From assembly GCA_001805085.1 (NCBI GenBank), contig MHEA01000191.1:1072-13439 (forward strand): a DNA stretch of 12,368 nucleotides. Reading direction: 5' to 3'. Under the pieces are notes generated by a model that made no database searches, was not told where the DNA came from, and saw only the letters and a list, made by a program, of their open reading frames with translations. Shown one piece after another: positions 5,554-12,367 of the stretch; position 1 is the stretch's first letter; every line of letters starts with the position of its first letter. The position numbers and the translations under genes were made by a program. Origin of the DNA: Nitrospirae bacterium GWC2_57_9 (GTDB lineage: Bacteria > Nitrospirota > UBA9217).

Positions 5554-6522
5554 ATGCTCGAATCGGAAGAAAAGAGAATAGAGAAGGCACTGAGGGGAGC
5601 ACCCGAAGAGATAGCGCTGGCCGTCCATGACCCCTCGCCGCTCGTGCTGAAGGCCCTTCTGGCCAACGGGAACATGACCGAAGAGGATGTCCTGATCATT
5701 GCGAACAGGAAAAACGTGCTCCCCGACGTTTTGGAAGCGATCGCCCGGGATAAACGCTGGTCCGACAGCTACTCGATAAAACTTACCCTGGCCCGGAACC
5801 CCCGGTCACCGCTCACCATCTCCCTTTCCCTCGCCCGGTTCCTGCGCATTTTCGATCTCGAGGAGATCACCCGGAACCATTATATCCCGCTTGTCTTCCG
5901 GCACAAGGTTGAGGCAATGATCATTGAGCGGGTGCCGACCATGCCGCTCGGAAACAAAAAAGCGCTGGCAAAAAAAGCTGCGGGAGCGATCCTGCTCAAA
6001 CTGCTGATGGATCGCATCCCCGAGGTCGTGAGGATCTGTCTCGACAACCCTCACATGATCGAAGCACATCTCTACAAGGCGATCAATCGGCCCGATACCA
6101 TGATGGAAACGATCCTGATGATCGCCGGTCATCGGGCCTGGTCGAACCGCCCGCTGATCCGCTTCGCGCTCGTCCGGAACCCGCATACTCCCCTTTCGCG
6201 TTCCGTGCAATTCCTTCGGAACATGAAGCTCGTCGATCTGCGCGAGCTGTACACCGATCCTTCGCTGCCGATAACGGTCAAGCCCTTCGTGCACCGGGAA
6301 ATGCTGGAGCGGGGCAGCGACCCGGAAAAGATCGTCGTCCCTGAACTCTATGAGATCCCGGAAAATGAGATGGAGGAGATGATGAGTGCTGAGCAGTCGG
6401 TGACGAAGCAGGAACGGGAAGAATCCGCGGAAGAGTTGGAGGGAAATGACGATGACGGGCCCGCGCAGGGAAAGGCTGACCCGGACGTCAGCCGGCCGGA
6501 CGAGCCGGATGGAAAAGGTTAG
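5554..6522 (+). CDS. internally duplicated HEAT/LRV-like repeat protein, unknown function
   Basis: From ATG 5554 the product has 322 residues, with no signal peptide, membrane segment or cysteine-rich site. Two 96-residue units, 31-126 and 158-253, align without gaps at about 27 identities by eye. Shared points are the RWS / AWS turn, ARNPRSPL / VRNPHTPL, DLEEI / DLREL and the closing ER. The units are strings of short amphipathic helices, as in HEAT or leucine-rich-variant scaffolds. The last 65 residues are acidic and low-complexity (EMEEMM, EREESAEELEGNDDDG), probably disordered. A cytoplasmic protein-binding scaffold is the likely class; the partner is unknown. The start is uncertain: GTG 5536 and ATG 5464 are in frame, and none has a strong ribosome site. 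It is monocistronic and divergent from the HNH gene. Confidence 0.85.
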   Translation: MLESEEKRIEKALRGAPEEIALAVHDPSPLVLKALLANGNMTEEDVLIIANRKNVLPDVLEAIARDKRWSDSYSIKLTLARNPRSPLTISLSLARFLRIFDLEEITRNHYIPLVFRHKVEAMIIERVPTMPLGNKKALAKKAAGAILLKLLMDRIPEVVRICLDNPHMIEAHLYKAINRPDTMMETILMIAGHRAWSNRPLIRFALVRNPHTPLSRSVQFLRNMKLVDLRELYTDPSLPITVKPFVHREMLERGSDPEKIVVPELYEIPENEMEEMMSAEQSVTKQEREESAEELEGNDDDGPAQGKADPDVSRPDEPDGKG

Positions 6523-6632
6523 CTCTTTCGCGACAACGTTGAAACCAGTTTGAAAGATAGAATAAAGGAACCGGGAAGTTTTGACATGGGAAAAAGCCGA
6601 TAAAATATGTTTGTCATTGACAGATAAATGTC

Positions 6633-6670
6633 TTATCCGTGTAAATCACAATTATCCGCCTTTATCAGTG
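6633..6670. repeat. short degenerate direct repeat in intergenic DNA
   Basis: Two adjacent 19-bp units (6633-6651 and 6652-6670) both begin TTATCCG and share 12 of 19 positions. They resemble the tandem ATCCGTGTAAATC-type dispersed repeats of several anaerobe genomes (recall only). The rest of 6523-6690, between two convergent stops, contains AT-rich sequence with TTGACA boxes but no gene, and I see no convincing terminator for either neighbour. Confidence 0.35.
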
Positions 6671-6690
6671 CAAATTTTCTTTACGTTGGT

Positions 6691-7824
6691 TCACTTCACG
6701 AGTTTCAGCGCCCACCCGCGGCCCACCGAGATCGCGCCCCGGGGGCAGAATTCCTGACAGCAGAAACAGCGTATGCAGTTGCGGTACTTGATCTCGAGTT
6801 TTTTTCCGGAATCGCCGATCGCGCCCTGCGGGCAGTGCCCCTGGCAGATCCCGCACCGGATGCACGCATTATGATCGATGACGGGCCGCGTGGTCAAAGC
6901 GTCCTTGAGCGTGCGACGCGCCCATTCAGGAAGACGCCACTCCAGGTGCTCCTGAGGAGGAAGACGGAACCCGGGTACGGCAACATCCTCAAGGGTTTCT
7001 CCCCGGACCGCGATCCTTTCGAGCCGCGTTTCCCCGATGCCCGCATCTGCCGCAGCGCGTACGATGTAGAGGAATGCAGGGTCGGCCCCCACGATAGTGC
7101 CGGAGACCACGTCCACGGCAACCGGATCTTCTCCTGCGATCACCAGGCCGATTTGCCGGGGATCGCCGCTGCCTGGCCCGTTGCCCTCCATACCGAGCAC
7201 GGCATCCATGATCGTGAGCTTCGGCCTGATAAGCGCGGACAGCTCCACGAGCATGCGGGCGAATGCATCGCGGTTCACACCCGCATTGAAATGCCATTGC
7301 ACCTTGCGTCTTCCCGGGATGCAGCCAAACAGGTTCTTGACCGCGCCGGTAATCGTCATCATGCCGTGTGTCTTGAGCTTTGGCACATTGATGACCACGT
7401 CCGCTTCATGCACGGCGCGTGCGATCTCGAAATGATGGAACTGCCCCCGGTTCGTCAATTGAACGGCAGCATCGAACTCCGCGAGAGAGGCGCCCTCTTC
7501 CTCGATCACGTCCAGAAGGCCTGATTTTTCCGATACGCGGCGGAGTTCGCCGAACCCGGGACTGTCGCCCACGAGGGCCTCTCCCCCGCATTCATGAACG
7601 AGACGGATGACGCCCCGAAGGACCTCCGGGTGGGTGGTTATCGCGAGATCGGGGGTGCCGGCCTTAAGCAGGTTCGGTTTGATCAGCACCCGGTCGCCCT
7701 TCGTTACGAATCGGCCCATGCCCCCGAGCAGATCGACCGCCTTCCGAACAGAAAGCAGCACCCGGTCACGTTCGTAGTCTTCGCAACGGACGACCGATAC
7801 CGCGCTGTGATCCTTATTCCCCAT
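6691..7824 (-). CDS. DUF362 protein with C-terminal 2[4Fe-4S] ferredoxin domain
   Basis: The 377-residue product has the DUF362 domain over about residues 5-245: GDRVLIKPNLL, THPEVLRGVIRLV, VGDSPGFGE, ADVVINVPKLKTHGMMTITGAVKNLFG and the GEDPVAVDVV segment. It then has two ferredoxin motifs, CIRCGICQGHCPQGAI (C321, 324, 327, 331) and CIRCFCCQEFCPRGAI (C350, 353, 356, 360). Each supports one [4Fe-4S] cluster, so it should be a cytoplasmic electron carrier or redox enzyme; the DUF362 substrate is not established, and it is common in anaerobes. The start ATG 7822-7824 lies inside the last codons of the SuhB-like gene (11-base overlap, different frame) behind GGGCAGG, which suggests translational coupling. 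An in-frame extension upstream to 7872 is Pro-rich and rejected. Confidence 0.9.
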   Translation of the reverse strand: MGNKDHSAVSVVRCEDYERDRVLLSVRKAVDLLGGMGRFVTKGDRVLIKPNLLKAGTPDLAITTHPEVLRGVIRLVHECGGEALVGDSPGFGELRRVSEKSGLLDVIEEEGASLAEFDAAVQLTNRGQFHHFEIARAVHEADVVINVPKLKTHGMMTITGAVKNLFGCIPGRRKVQWHFNAGVNRDAFARMLVELSALIRPKLTIMDAVLGMEGNGPGSGDPRQIGLVIAGEDPVAVDVVSGTIVGADPAFLYIVRAAADAGIGETRLERIAVRGETLEDVAVPGFRLPPQEHLEWRLPEWARRTLKDALTTRPVIDHNACIRCGICQGHCPQGAIGDSGKKLEIKYRNCIRCFCCQEFCPRGAISVGRGWALKLVK

Positions 7825-8650
7825 GGAGCCTGCCCTCGAGTGCCGGGGCGGGGGGCATTCCGCCGGCGGCATTCGTAGCCGCCTTGCTCAGCACCTGCAC
7901 CATTTGGCCGTGGATCCTGCCATTGCTCGCAAGGATCTCGCCCGCATCCAGGCGGACTGGTTTCCCGGCAAGGTCGGAGATGACGCCGCCTGCTTCACGC
8001 ACGATAAGACTACCGGCAGCTACGTCCCAGGGTTTCAGCTTGAGCTCCCAGAAGCCGTCAAAGCGACCGGCGGCGACTGCGCAGAGATCAAGCGCCGCCG
8101 ACCCGTCCCGCCGTACCTCCTGGGAGGCCATGAGAAGATCGTGAAAATAATCCATATTGTTCTTTTCGCTTATTTTTCGGTCATAGGGGAACCCGGTGGA
8201 GAGAAGGCTCTTGATCAGCGTGTCCACGGATGAAACGCGGATCTTCCTTCCGTTCAGGAGCGCCCCGCTCCCCTGTTCCGCTGAGAACAGTTCATCCCGC
8301 ATAGGATCGTAGACAACGCCGACGATCACTTCGTCGCGGTGCTCGAGGGCGATGGAGACGGAAAAACAGGGATAGCCGTGGGCATAGTTCGTGGTCCCGT
8401 CAAGGGGGTCGATCACCCAGCGGAAGCCGGAATCGTTCTGAAGATCGGTCTCTTCCTCGGCAATGATGCCGTGCTTGGGAAAGGCCGCCCGGAGCGTCTC
8501 CACGATCGCCCGTTCGGACCGCATATCCATTTCGGTCATGAGATTGATATCACCCTTATAGGTGATCTCACGGACCCCGTTGATGTTCTCGCGCAGGATC
8601 GCACCTGCCTTCCGGGCCGCTTCCCGGGCTACTGCTGCAAATTGTTCCAT
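7814..8650 (-). CDS. suhB: inositol monophosphatase family protein (SuhB-like)
   Basis: The 278-residue protein has all metal-site motifs of the lithium-sensitive phosphatase fold: E65-E66-E67 in GIIAEEETD, WVIDPLDGTTN (D81, D84) and WELKLKPWDVAAG (W201 onward, D209). It hydrolyses small phosphate monoesters, classically inositol 1-phosphate; fructose-1,6-bisphosphate, NADP(H) or PAP activity in this family cannot be excluded by sequence alone. In E. coli SuhB also acts in rRNA transcription complexes, which need not apply here. The start ATG (8648-8650) is behind GGAGGG. The C-terminus runs about 10-15 residues beyond the usual family end (AAGGMPPAPALEGRLHGE), and this tail overlaps the start of the DUF362 gene. 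Confidence 0.93.
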   Translation of the reverse strand: MEQFAAVAREAARKAGAILRENINGVREITYKGDINLMTEMDMRSERAIVETLRAAFPKHGIIAEEETDLQNDSGFRWVIDPLDGTTNYAHGYPCFSVSIALEHRDEVIVGVVYDPMRDELFSAEQGSGALLNGRKIRVSSVDTLIKSLLSTGFPYDRKISEKNNMDYFHDLLMASQEVRRDGSAALDLCAVAAGRFDGFWELKLKPWDVAAGSLIVREAGGVISDLAGKPVRLDAGEILASNGRIHGQMVQVLSKAATNAAGGMPPAPALEGRLHGE

Positions 8651-8676
8651 CTACCCTCCGGGTGAAAAATATAGCG

Positions 8677-8704
8677 ATATTACCATATTTGATGACTATC
8701 TCAA
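8677..8704 (-). promoter_or_regulatory. promoter candidate for suhB-DUF362
   Basis: On the minus strand TTGAGA (8699-8704, 5 of 6), a 16-base spacer and TAATAT (8677-8682, 4 of 6). The -35 box lies in the T-tract of the preceding terminator, so the two signals are packed end to end. An alternative -10, TATATT, lies closer to the gene but lacks a -35 partner. Confidence 0.4.
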
Positions 8705-8739
8705 AAAACAAAAAGGGGTAAGGCTCTAGCCTTACCCCT
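8703..8739 (-). terminator. strong intrinsic terminator after the small HTH gene
   Basis: The stem AGGGGTAAGGC / GCCTTACCCCT has 11 perfect pairs with a TAGA loop (8714-8739). On the minus strand it is followed by TTTTTGTTTTTT ending at 8703. It lies 45 bases past the HTH stop and blocks read-through into suhB. Confidence 0.88.
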
Positions 8740-8784
8740 CAGTAAATATAATTCCCGATAACAGTGTAAAAAAGCAACCGCTGT

Positions 8785-8973
8785 TTACTGAACGATCCTT
8801 TCCATTTCCACGCCAAGGTAATCTGCAAGCAGTTTCACGGTCCGGGGCTTCATAGTCACGCCTTTCAGGGTCCGTGATACCGTTACCTTATGCATGCCGA
8901 GCCTATCCGCGATCTCCGTGTAGCTCAATCCTTTTTCCAGCCGCTTTTTCTCAAGAACATCGATTTTGTACAT
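8785..8973 (-). CDS. small helix-turn-helix regulator
   Basis: The 62-residue protein is little more than a DNA-binding domain: a leading helix (VLEKKRLEKGLS), then YTEIADRLGMHKVTVSRTLKG (about residues 18-38) as the helix-turn-helix, then TVKLLADYLGVEMERIV as the closing helices of an XRE/Cro-type fold. No effector or oligomerisation domain is visible. The ATG (8971-8973) follows GGAGGAG at ideal spacing. It has its own promoter and strong terminator, so it is a one-gene unit. It diverges from a second XRE-type gene across 153 bases, which makes mutual or self control of that intergenic region the natural guess. Confidence 0.88.
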   Translation of the reverse strand: MYKIDVLEKKRLEKGLSYTEIADRLGMHKVTVSRTLKGVTMKPRTVKLLADYLGVEMERIVQ

Positions 8974-9028
8974 GGCTTCTCCTCCATAAGGTTTTACAAT
9001 TACGATGTGACTAAGGATTCCATTAATA

Positions 9029-9056
9029 AATATAGCACATATCTTTGCATTTTCAA
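9029..9056 (-). promoter_or_regulatory. promoter for the small HTH gene
   Basis: On the minus strand TTGAAA (9051-9056, 5 of 6), a 16-base spacer and TATATT (9029-9034, 5 of 6). The predicted start near 9022 leaves a leader of about 50 bases with GGAGGAG near its end. Confidence 0.65.
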
Positions 9057-9090
9057 ACAGGGAAAGAAAAAATTATTTTGCAACATTATG

Positions 9091-9119
9091 TTGACATTCT
9101 GTTCATATTAGTGTATACA
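9091..9119 (+). promoter_or_regulatory. promoter for the XRE-type gene, with palindrome at the -10
   Basis: A perfect TTGACA (9091-9096), a 17-base spacer and TATACA (9114-9119, 4 of 6). The -10 lies inside the palindrome TGTATACA (9112-9119), a plausible operator core. Transcription would start about 7 bases on, at the ATG at 9127 itself, so the message may have no leader. Confidence 0.6.
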
Positions 9120-9126
9120 TTGTGAC

Positions 9127-9375
9127 ATGACACTTGCAGAAAAGTTACAAAAATTGCGGACTACGAGGAAATTGTCCATGAGCCAGGTCGCGCGGATGTC
9201 TGAAAAGGCCGCGGACCGCAGGGGCAGGATTACGCAGGGCTATATCTCGCGGCTGGAATCCGGCAAGGAGACCAATCCGAGCCTTATGAAGCTGATAACG
9301 CTCTGCGCAATTTACAAGATCCAGCCGAACGAGCTCTTTGTCAAGGCTGCCCGCAAAACTCGCCGGTCTCGATAA
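9127..9375 (+). CDS. XRE-family transcriptional regulator
   Basis: The 82-residue protein is a single XRE helix-turn-helix domain: LAEKLQKLRTTRKLSMSQVARMSEKA, then QGYISRLESGKETNPSLMKL as recognition helix and following turn, then LITLCAIYKIQPNELFV, and a basic tail (KAARKTRRSR). Between the positioning and recognition helices lies ADRRGRIT, longer than the usual short turn. The ATG at 9127 is needed to keep helix 1, yet no Shine-Dalgarno sequence precedes it and the predicted transcription start falls on or next to it. It converges on the cytochrome gene (18 bases between stops) and diverges from the other HTH gene. Targets are unknown; no toxin gene is adjacent. Confidence 0.87.
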   Translation: MTLAEKLQKLRTTRKLSMSQVARMSEKAADRRGRITQGYISRLESGKETNPSLMKLITLCAIYKIQPNELFVKAARKTRRSR

Positions 9376-9393
9376 TCCACTTCTTCCGGAGCG

Positions 9394-10230
9394 CTACTGG
9401 ACCGTCCATCGGTGCGGGACATGGCAGGTTTTGCATGCCTTGCTCGTAAAATGGACGTTTTTGAGCTCCAGTACCTCCCGCGTATGGCACCGGAGACAAT
9501 CCTCATCAGTAGGCTTTATCCTGGCATGCGGCTTATGGCACTCGTAGCAGTTCAACCGTGCCATGGGAACCTTGTCCGGAAACGTTGTGTTCGATGATTT
9601 CCGGTGACACGACAGGCAGTCCTGCCGGTCGGGGATGAATGCTTCCTGCTTCTTCGGAGAAAACGCGTGGCACCGAAGGCAGGATATTTCCTCCATACCC
9701 ACCCCGTGGATTCTCCAATCCTTATGACAACGCAGGCAGGCATCACGATCGGGCCGGAAAGCATGCACTTTCCTGCTGTGACAATCCTTGCAGGTCAGCT
9801 TTTCCGTGAACACATGCCTGGCGTGTCCCGTTGATTTGTTCACGCTGACCGACCCCTGAGCCGCTTCATCCCAGTGGCATTTTGTGCAGGTTTTCCAGGG
9901 CGTTTCATTCCCATGCGGTTCCGGCGTCTTCCGGTCCGTCGTGAAAACGAACTTGACCAGCAGGCGATTCTGCTCGATCATGCCCAGATGGTGGCAGTCC
10001 TGGCAGACGATGTTCCGGTGGCCCGAAAGCTTCCAGGCGGTATAGGCTTCCTCCATCAGATGACAGCTATTGCAGAACTCGGGGTTCTTCTGAATATAGT
10101 TATAGTACCGGACGGCGAGCACGATACCGAGCACCGATATGATCAGCATGAGGGACACAATGAGCACCTTGTCCCTCGGGCTGAGGCCCCGCTCGAGTTT
10201 ATCAAACAGCTTCGAGATCAAATGGTACAT
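9394..10230 (-). CDS. membrane-anchored decaheme cytochrome c, NapC/NirT-like N-terminus
   Basis: The 278-residue protein has one membrane helix (about residues 21-40) and no cleavage site, so it should be anchored with its hemes in the periplasm. Ten CxxCH motifs begin at C53, 76, 115, 147, 165, 184, 205, 228, 245 and 266. The first two, with the intervening AWKLSGHRN, follow the NapC/NrfH quinol-oxidising pattern. The remaining eight are tightly spaced, mostly 17-23 residues apart, with a recurring FxPDRxxCLxCH unit. A quinol-to-periplasm electron carrier is the likely role; acceptor and partner enzyme are not in the window. The ATG (10228-10230) has only a weak GGGA upstream. The asd terminator lies 30 bases before it, and no clear promoter is visible between. 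Confidence 0.92.
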   Translation of the reverse strand: MYHLISKLFDKLERGLSPRDKVLIVSLMLIISVLGIVLAVRYYNYIQKNPEFCNSCHLMEEAYTAWKLSGHRNIVCQDCHHLGMIEQNRLLVKFVFTTDRKTPEPHGNETPWKTCTKCHWDEAAQGSVSVNKSTGHARHVFTEKLTCKDCHSRKVHAFRPDRDACLRCHKDWRIHGVGMEEISCLRCHAFSPKKQEAFIPDRQDCLSCHRKSSNTTFPDKVPMARLNCYECHKPHARIKPTDEDCLRCHTREVLELKNVHFTSKACKTCHVPHRWTVQ

Positions 10231-10259
10231 AGTCGGATTATTTCCCGCCCTGGAACGGC

Positions 10260-10289
10260 AAAAAAAATACCGCAGAGAGCTTCCTGCGG
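10260..10289 (-). terminator. intrinsic terminator after asd
   Basis: On the minus strand CCGCAG and CTGCGG form a 6-pair GC-rich stem around an 8-base loop (10270-10289), followed by TA and eight Ts (10260-10267). It starts five bases past the asd stop and separates it from the cytochrome gene. Confidence 0.8.
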
Positions 10290-10294
10290 CCTTT

Positions 10295-11308
10295 CTATTT
10301 GATCAACAGTTCCGCGATCTGCACCGCATTCAGCGCGGCTCCCTTTCTCAGGTTGTCCGAAACGATCCAGAGATTAATGCCGTTTGCTACCGATTCATCC
10401 TCCCGGATCCTGCCGACATAGGTGTCGTCCTTGCCTGCCGTATCTATGGCCAGCGGATAAAGGTTCTTCTTCGGATCGTCAAAAACCACAATGCCGGGCG
10501 CAGCCGAGAGCAGGGCGCGGACCTCGTTGGCCGAAATTTTTTTCTCCGTCTCGATGTTCACGGATTCGGAGTGACATCGGAAAACGGGGACCCGCACTGC
10601 CGTGGCGGTCACGCGAAGTGAATCGTCTTCCATGATCTTCTTCGCTTCGTTCACCATCTTCATTTCTTCCTTGGTGTAACCATTTTCGAGGAAAGCGTCG
10701 ATGTGGGGAAGACAATTGAACGCGATCTGGTGCGGGTAGACCTTGGTTTCCACGTCGCGAAAGTTCAGGAGCGCCACGGTCTGTTGCGCCAGTTCGTCGA
10801 TGGCCTTCTTTCCCGTCCCTGACACGGATTGGAAGGTCGTGACGACGACACGCTTGATCTTCACTGCATCATGGATGGGCTTGAGCGCAACCACGAGTGC
10901 GATCGTGGAGCAGTTCGGATTGGCGATGATGCCGCGGTGCCTGCCTGCCGCGGGGGCGTTCACTTCGGGCACCACCAGGGGGACCTGGGGATCCATGCGG
11001 AAAGCGCTCGAATTATCGATGACCACGGCACCGGCCTTTACGGCTGCGGGGGCGAACTCCAGGCTCCGTTCCCCACCTGCGGAGAAGAGGGCCAGGTCCA
11101 CGCCTTCGAAGGATTCCTTGGACAGTCTTCTGACGATCACGCTCTTGCCGCGGAAATCCAGGCGTTCACCTTCGGAACGTTCGGAAGCGAGGGGCACGAG
11201 TTCGGAGACCGGGAAGCTGCGCTCTTCCAGGATCTCTAGCATCTCCCTGCCCACCGCGCCGGTCGCGCCTGCAACGGCAACCTTGTATTTGGCTTTTTTC
11301 TTCAACAT
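10295..11308 (-). CDS. asd: aspartate-semialdehyde dehydrogenase (short form)
   Basis: Asd reduces aspartyl-4-phosphate with NADPH to aspartate semialdehyde, the branch point for lysine/diaminopimelate, threonine and methionine. The 337-residue product has the nucleotide loop GATGAVG (14-20), SSAFRMD, catalytic cysteine C133 in NPNCST, Q160 in FQSVSGTGKKA and the substrate residues R239 and H246 in RVPVFRCHSES. All catalytic residues are intact. It is of the short Asd/USG-1 branch found in Bacillus, Pseudomonas-type and many anaerobes. The ATG at 11306-11308 is the only workable start; the ribosome site is weak and a TATAAT lies five bases upstream (11313-11318) without a good -35. A second, unlike asd gene lies 129 bases upstream on the same strand. 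Confidence 0.95.
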   Translation of the reverse strand: MLKKKAKYKVAVAGATGAVGREMLEILEERSFPVSELVPLASERSEGERLDFRGKSVIVRRLSKESFEGVDLALFSAGGERSLEFAPAAVKAGAVVIDNSSAFRMDPQVPLVVPEVNAPAAGRHRGIIANPNCSTIALVVALKPIHDAVKIKRVVVTTFQSVSGTGKKAIDELAQQTVALLNFRDVETKVYPHQIAFNCLPHIDAFLENGYTKEEMKMVNEAKKIMEDDSLRVTATAVRVPVFRCHSESVNIETEKKISANEVRALLSAAPGIVVFDDPKKNLYPLAIDTAGKDDTYVGRIREDESVANGINLWIVSDNLRKGAALNAVQIAELLIK

Positions 11309-11437
11309 GGGGATTATAACCTTAAAGGTGCCGGGACCGAAAGAAAAAAAATGGCGCTGCTTTCCGCAAAGTCTTTATGCTCCCTTTAGTCGATCACCAT
11401 ATCCTGCTTTCCCGTGTCAAAGGGGCGCCCGCAGGTG

Positions 11438-12367
11438 CTACTTTCCCACCACGATCCGGAGCATCCGCCGGAGCGGTTCGGCCGCGCCCCACAACAGTTG
11501 GTCTCCACAGGTAAAGGCGTTCAGGAACGTGGGCCCCATGTTCATCTTCCGGAGCCTGCCGACAGGAACGGTAAGCGTGCCCGTGATCGCCGCAGGCGTC
11601 AACTCCCTGACCGTGACCTCGCGAACGTTCGGTACCACTTTCACCCACTTGTTGTGCTTGGCGAGCATGTCAGTGATCTCGTCGAGGGGCACGTCCTTCT
11701 TCATCTTTATCGTGAGCGCCTGGCTATGGCAGCGCATTGCGCCGATCCTGACACAGGTGCCGTCGATCGGTATTTGGTTCGCCTCCCGGCCCAGGATCTT
11801 ATTGGTCTCGACCTGGCCCTTCCATTCTTCCTTGCTCTGGCCGCTGTCAAGCTGCTTGTCGATCCAGGGAATGAGCGAGCCGGCAAGCGGTGCGCCAAAA
11901 AATTCCTTGGGATAGGCATCAGACCGAATATGGTCCGAGACCTTCTTGTCGATGTCCAGAATGGCCGAAGCCGGGTCAGCCAGAAGATCCTTTACCTGCC
12001 CATGCACTGAACCCATCTGCTTGATCAGCTCCCGCATGTTGTTTGCGCCGGCGCCCGAGGCCGCCTGGTACGTCATGGCGCTCATCCATTCCACCAGATC
12101 ACGCTCGTAAATGCCGCCCAAAGCCATCAGCATGAGCGATACGGTGCAGTTGCCGCCGATGTAGTTTTTTACTCCCTTGGCAAGGCCGTCCTTGATCACC
12201 TTGAGATTGACAGGGTCCAGGATGATGATCGAGTCGTTCGTCATGCGCAATGTCGATGCTGCATCGATCCAGTATCCCTTCCAGCCGGCCTCGCGCAGTT
12301 TGGGATACACTTCCATAGTGTAATCGCCGCCCTGGCACGAGATGATCACGTCCATGGCCTTCAGTTC
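11438..12367 (-). CDS. asd: aspartate-semialdehyde dehydrogenase, E. coli-type long form (5' end outside window)
   Basis: 309 residues are visible; the N-terminal NADP-binding part (about 60 residues by comparison with the 367-residue E. coli enzyme) lies beyond the right edge. The frame stays open to the edge and reads ELKAMDVIISCQGGDYT, matching the E. coli region before CQGGDYT, so the Met at 12355 is internal. Recognisable segments are GYWIDAAS, IILDPVN, catalytic cysteine in GGNCTVSLMLM, TYQAASGAGA, PLAGSLIPWIDKQLD, EEWKGQVETNKIL, R and H in CVRIGAMRCHSQA, and the end TVPVGRLRKMNMGP to WGAAEPLRRMLR. It appears fully active, with the same reaction as the next gene. The 129 bases before the next gene hold no clear terminator: eight Ts at 11344-11351 lack a good stem. 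Confidence 0.95.
   Translation of the reverse strand, partial: ELKAMDVIISCQGGDYTMEVYPKLREAGWKGYWIDAASTLRMTNDSIIILDPVNLKVIKDGLAKGVKNYIGGNCTVSLMLMALGGIYERDLVEWMSAMTYQAASGAGANNMRELIKQMGSVHGQVKDLLADPASAILDIDKKVSDHIRSDAYPKEFFGAPLAGSLIPWIDKQLDSGQSKEEWKGQVETNKILGREANQIPIDGTCVRIGAMRCHSQALTIKMKKDVPLDEITDMLAKHNKWVKVVPNVREVTVRELTPAAITGTLTVPVGRLRKMNMGPTFLNAFTCGDQLLWGAAEPLRRMLRIVVGK

Noticed and set aside
6628..7524. Plus-strand open frame of 298 codons
   Set aside because: It is antisense to the DUF362-ferredoxin gene, whose cysteine motifs and domain are clear. The product is His/Arg/Asp-rich and not protein-like.
8785..9375. Toxin-antitoxin pair
   Set aside because: Both genes are DNA-binding domains and divergent. 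Neither encodes a toxin-like fold, and no small toxin ORF adjoins them.
11306..11341. TATAAT five bases before the short-form asd start as a leaderless promoter
   Set aside because: No -35 box with more than about two or three matches is present at 16-18 bases, so it is only noted under the gene.
11344..11375. T8 tract downstream of the long-form asd as a terminator
   Set aside because: The sequence before it gives no stem longer than three or four pairs.
11309..11437. Lysine riboswitch in front of the short-form asd
   Set aside because: 129 bases is short for this class, and none of its conserved helices is recognisable.
10743..11915. Long plus-strand open frame (390 codons) across both asd genes
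   Set aside because: It is antisense to two unmistakable enzymes and runs through the gap between them. The product is Ser/Arg/Pro-rich with no domain; a high-GC shadow.
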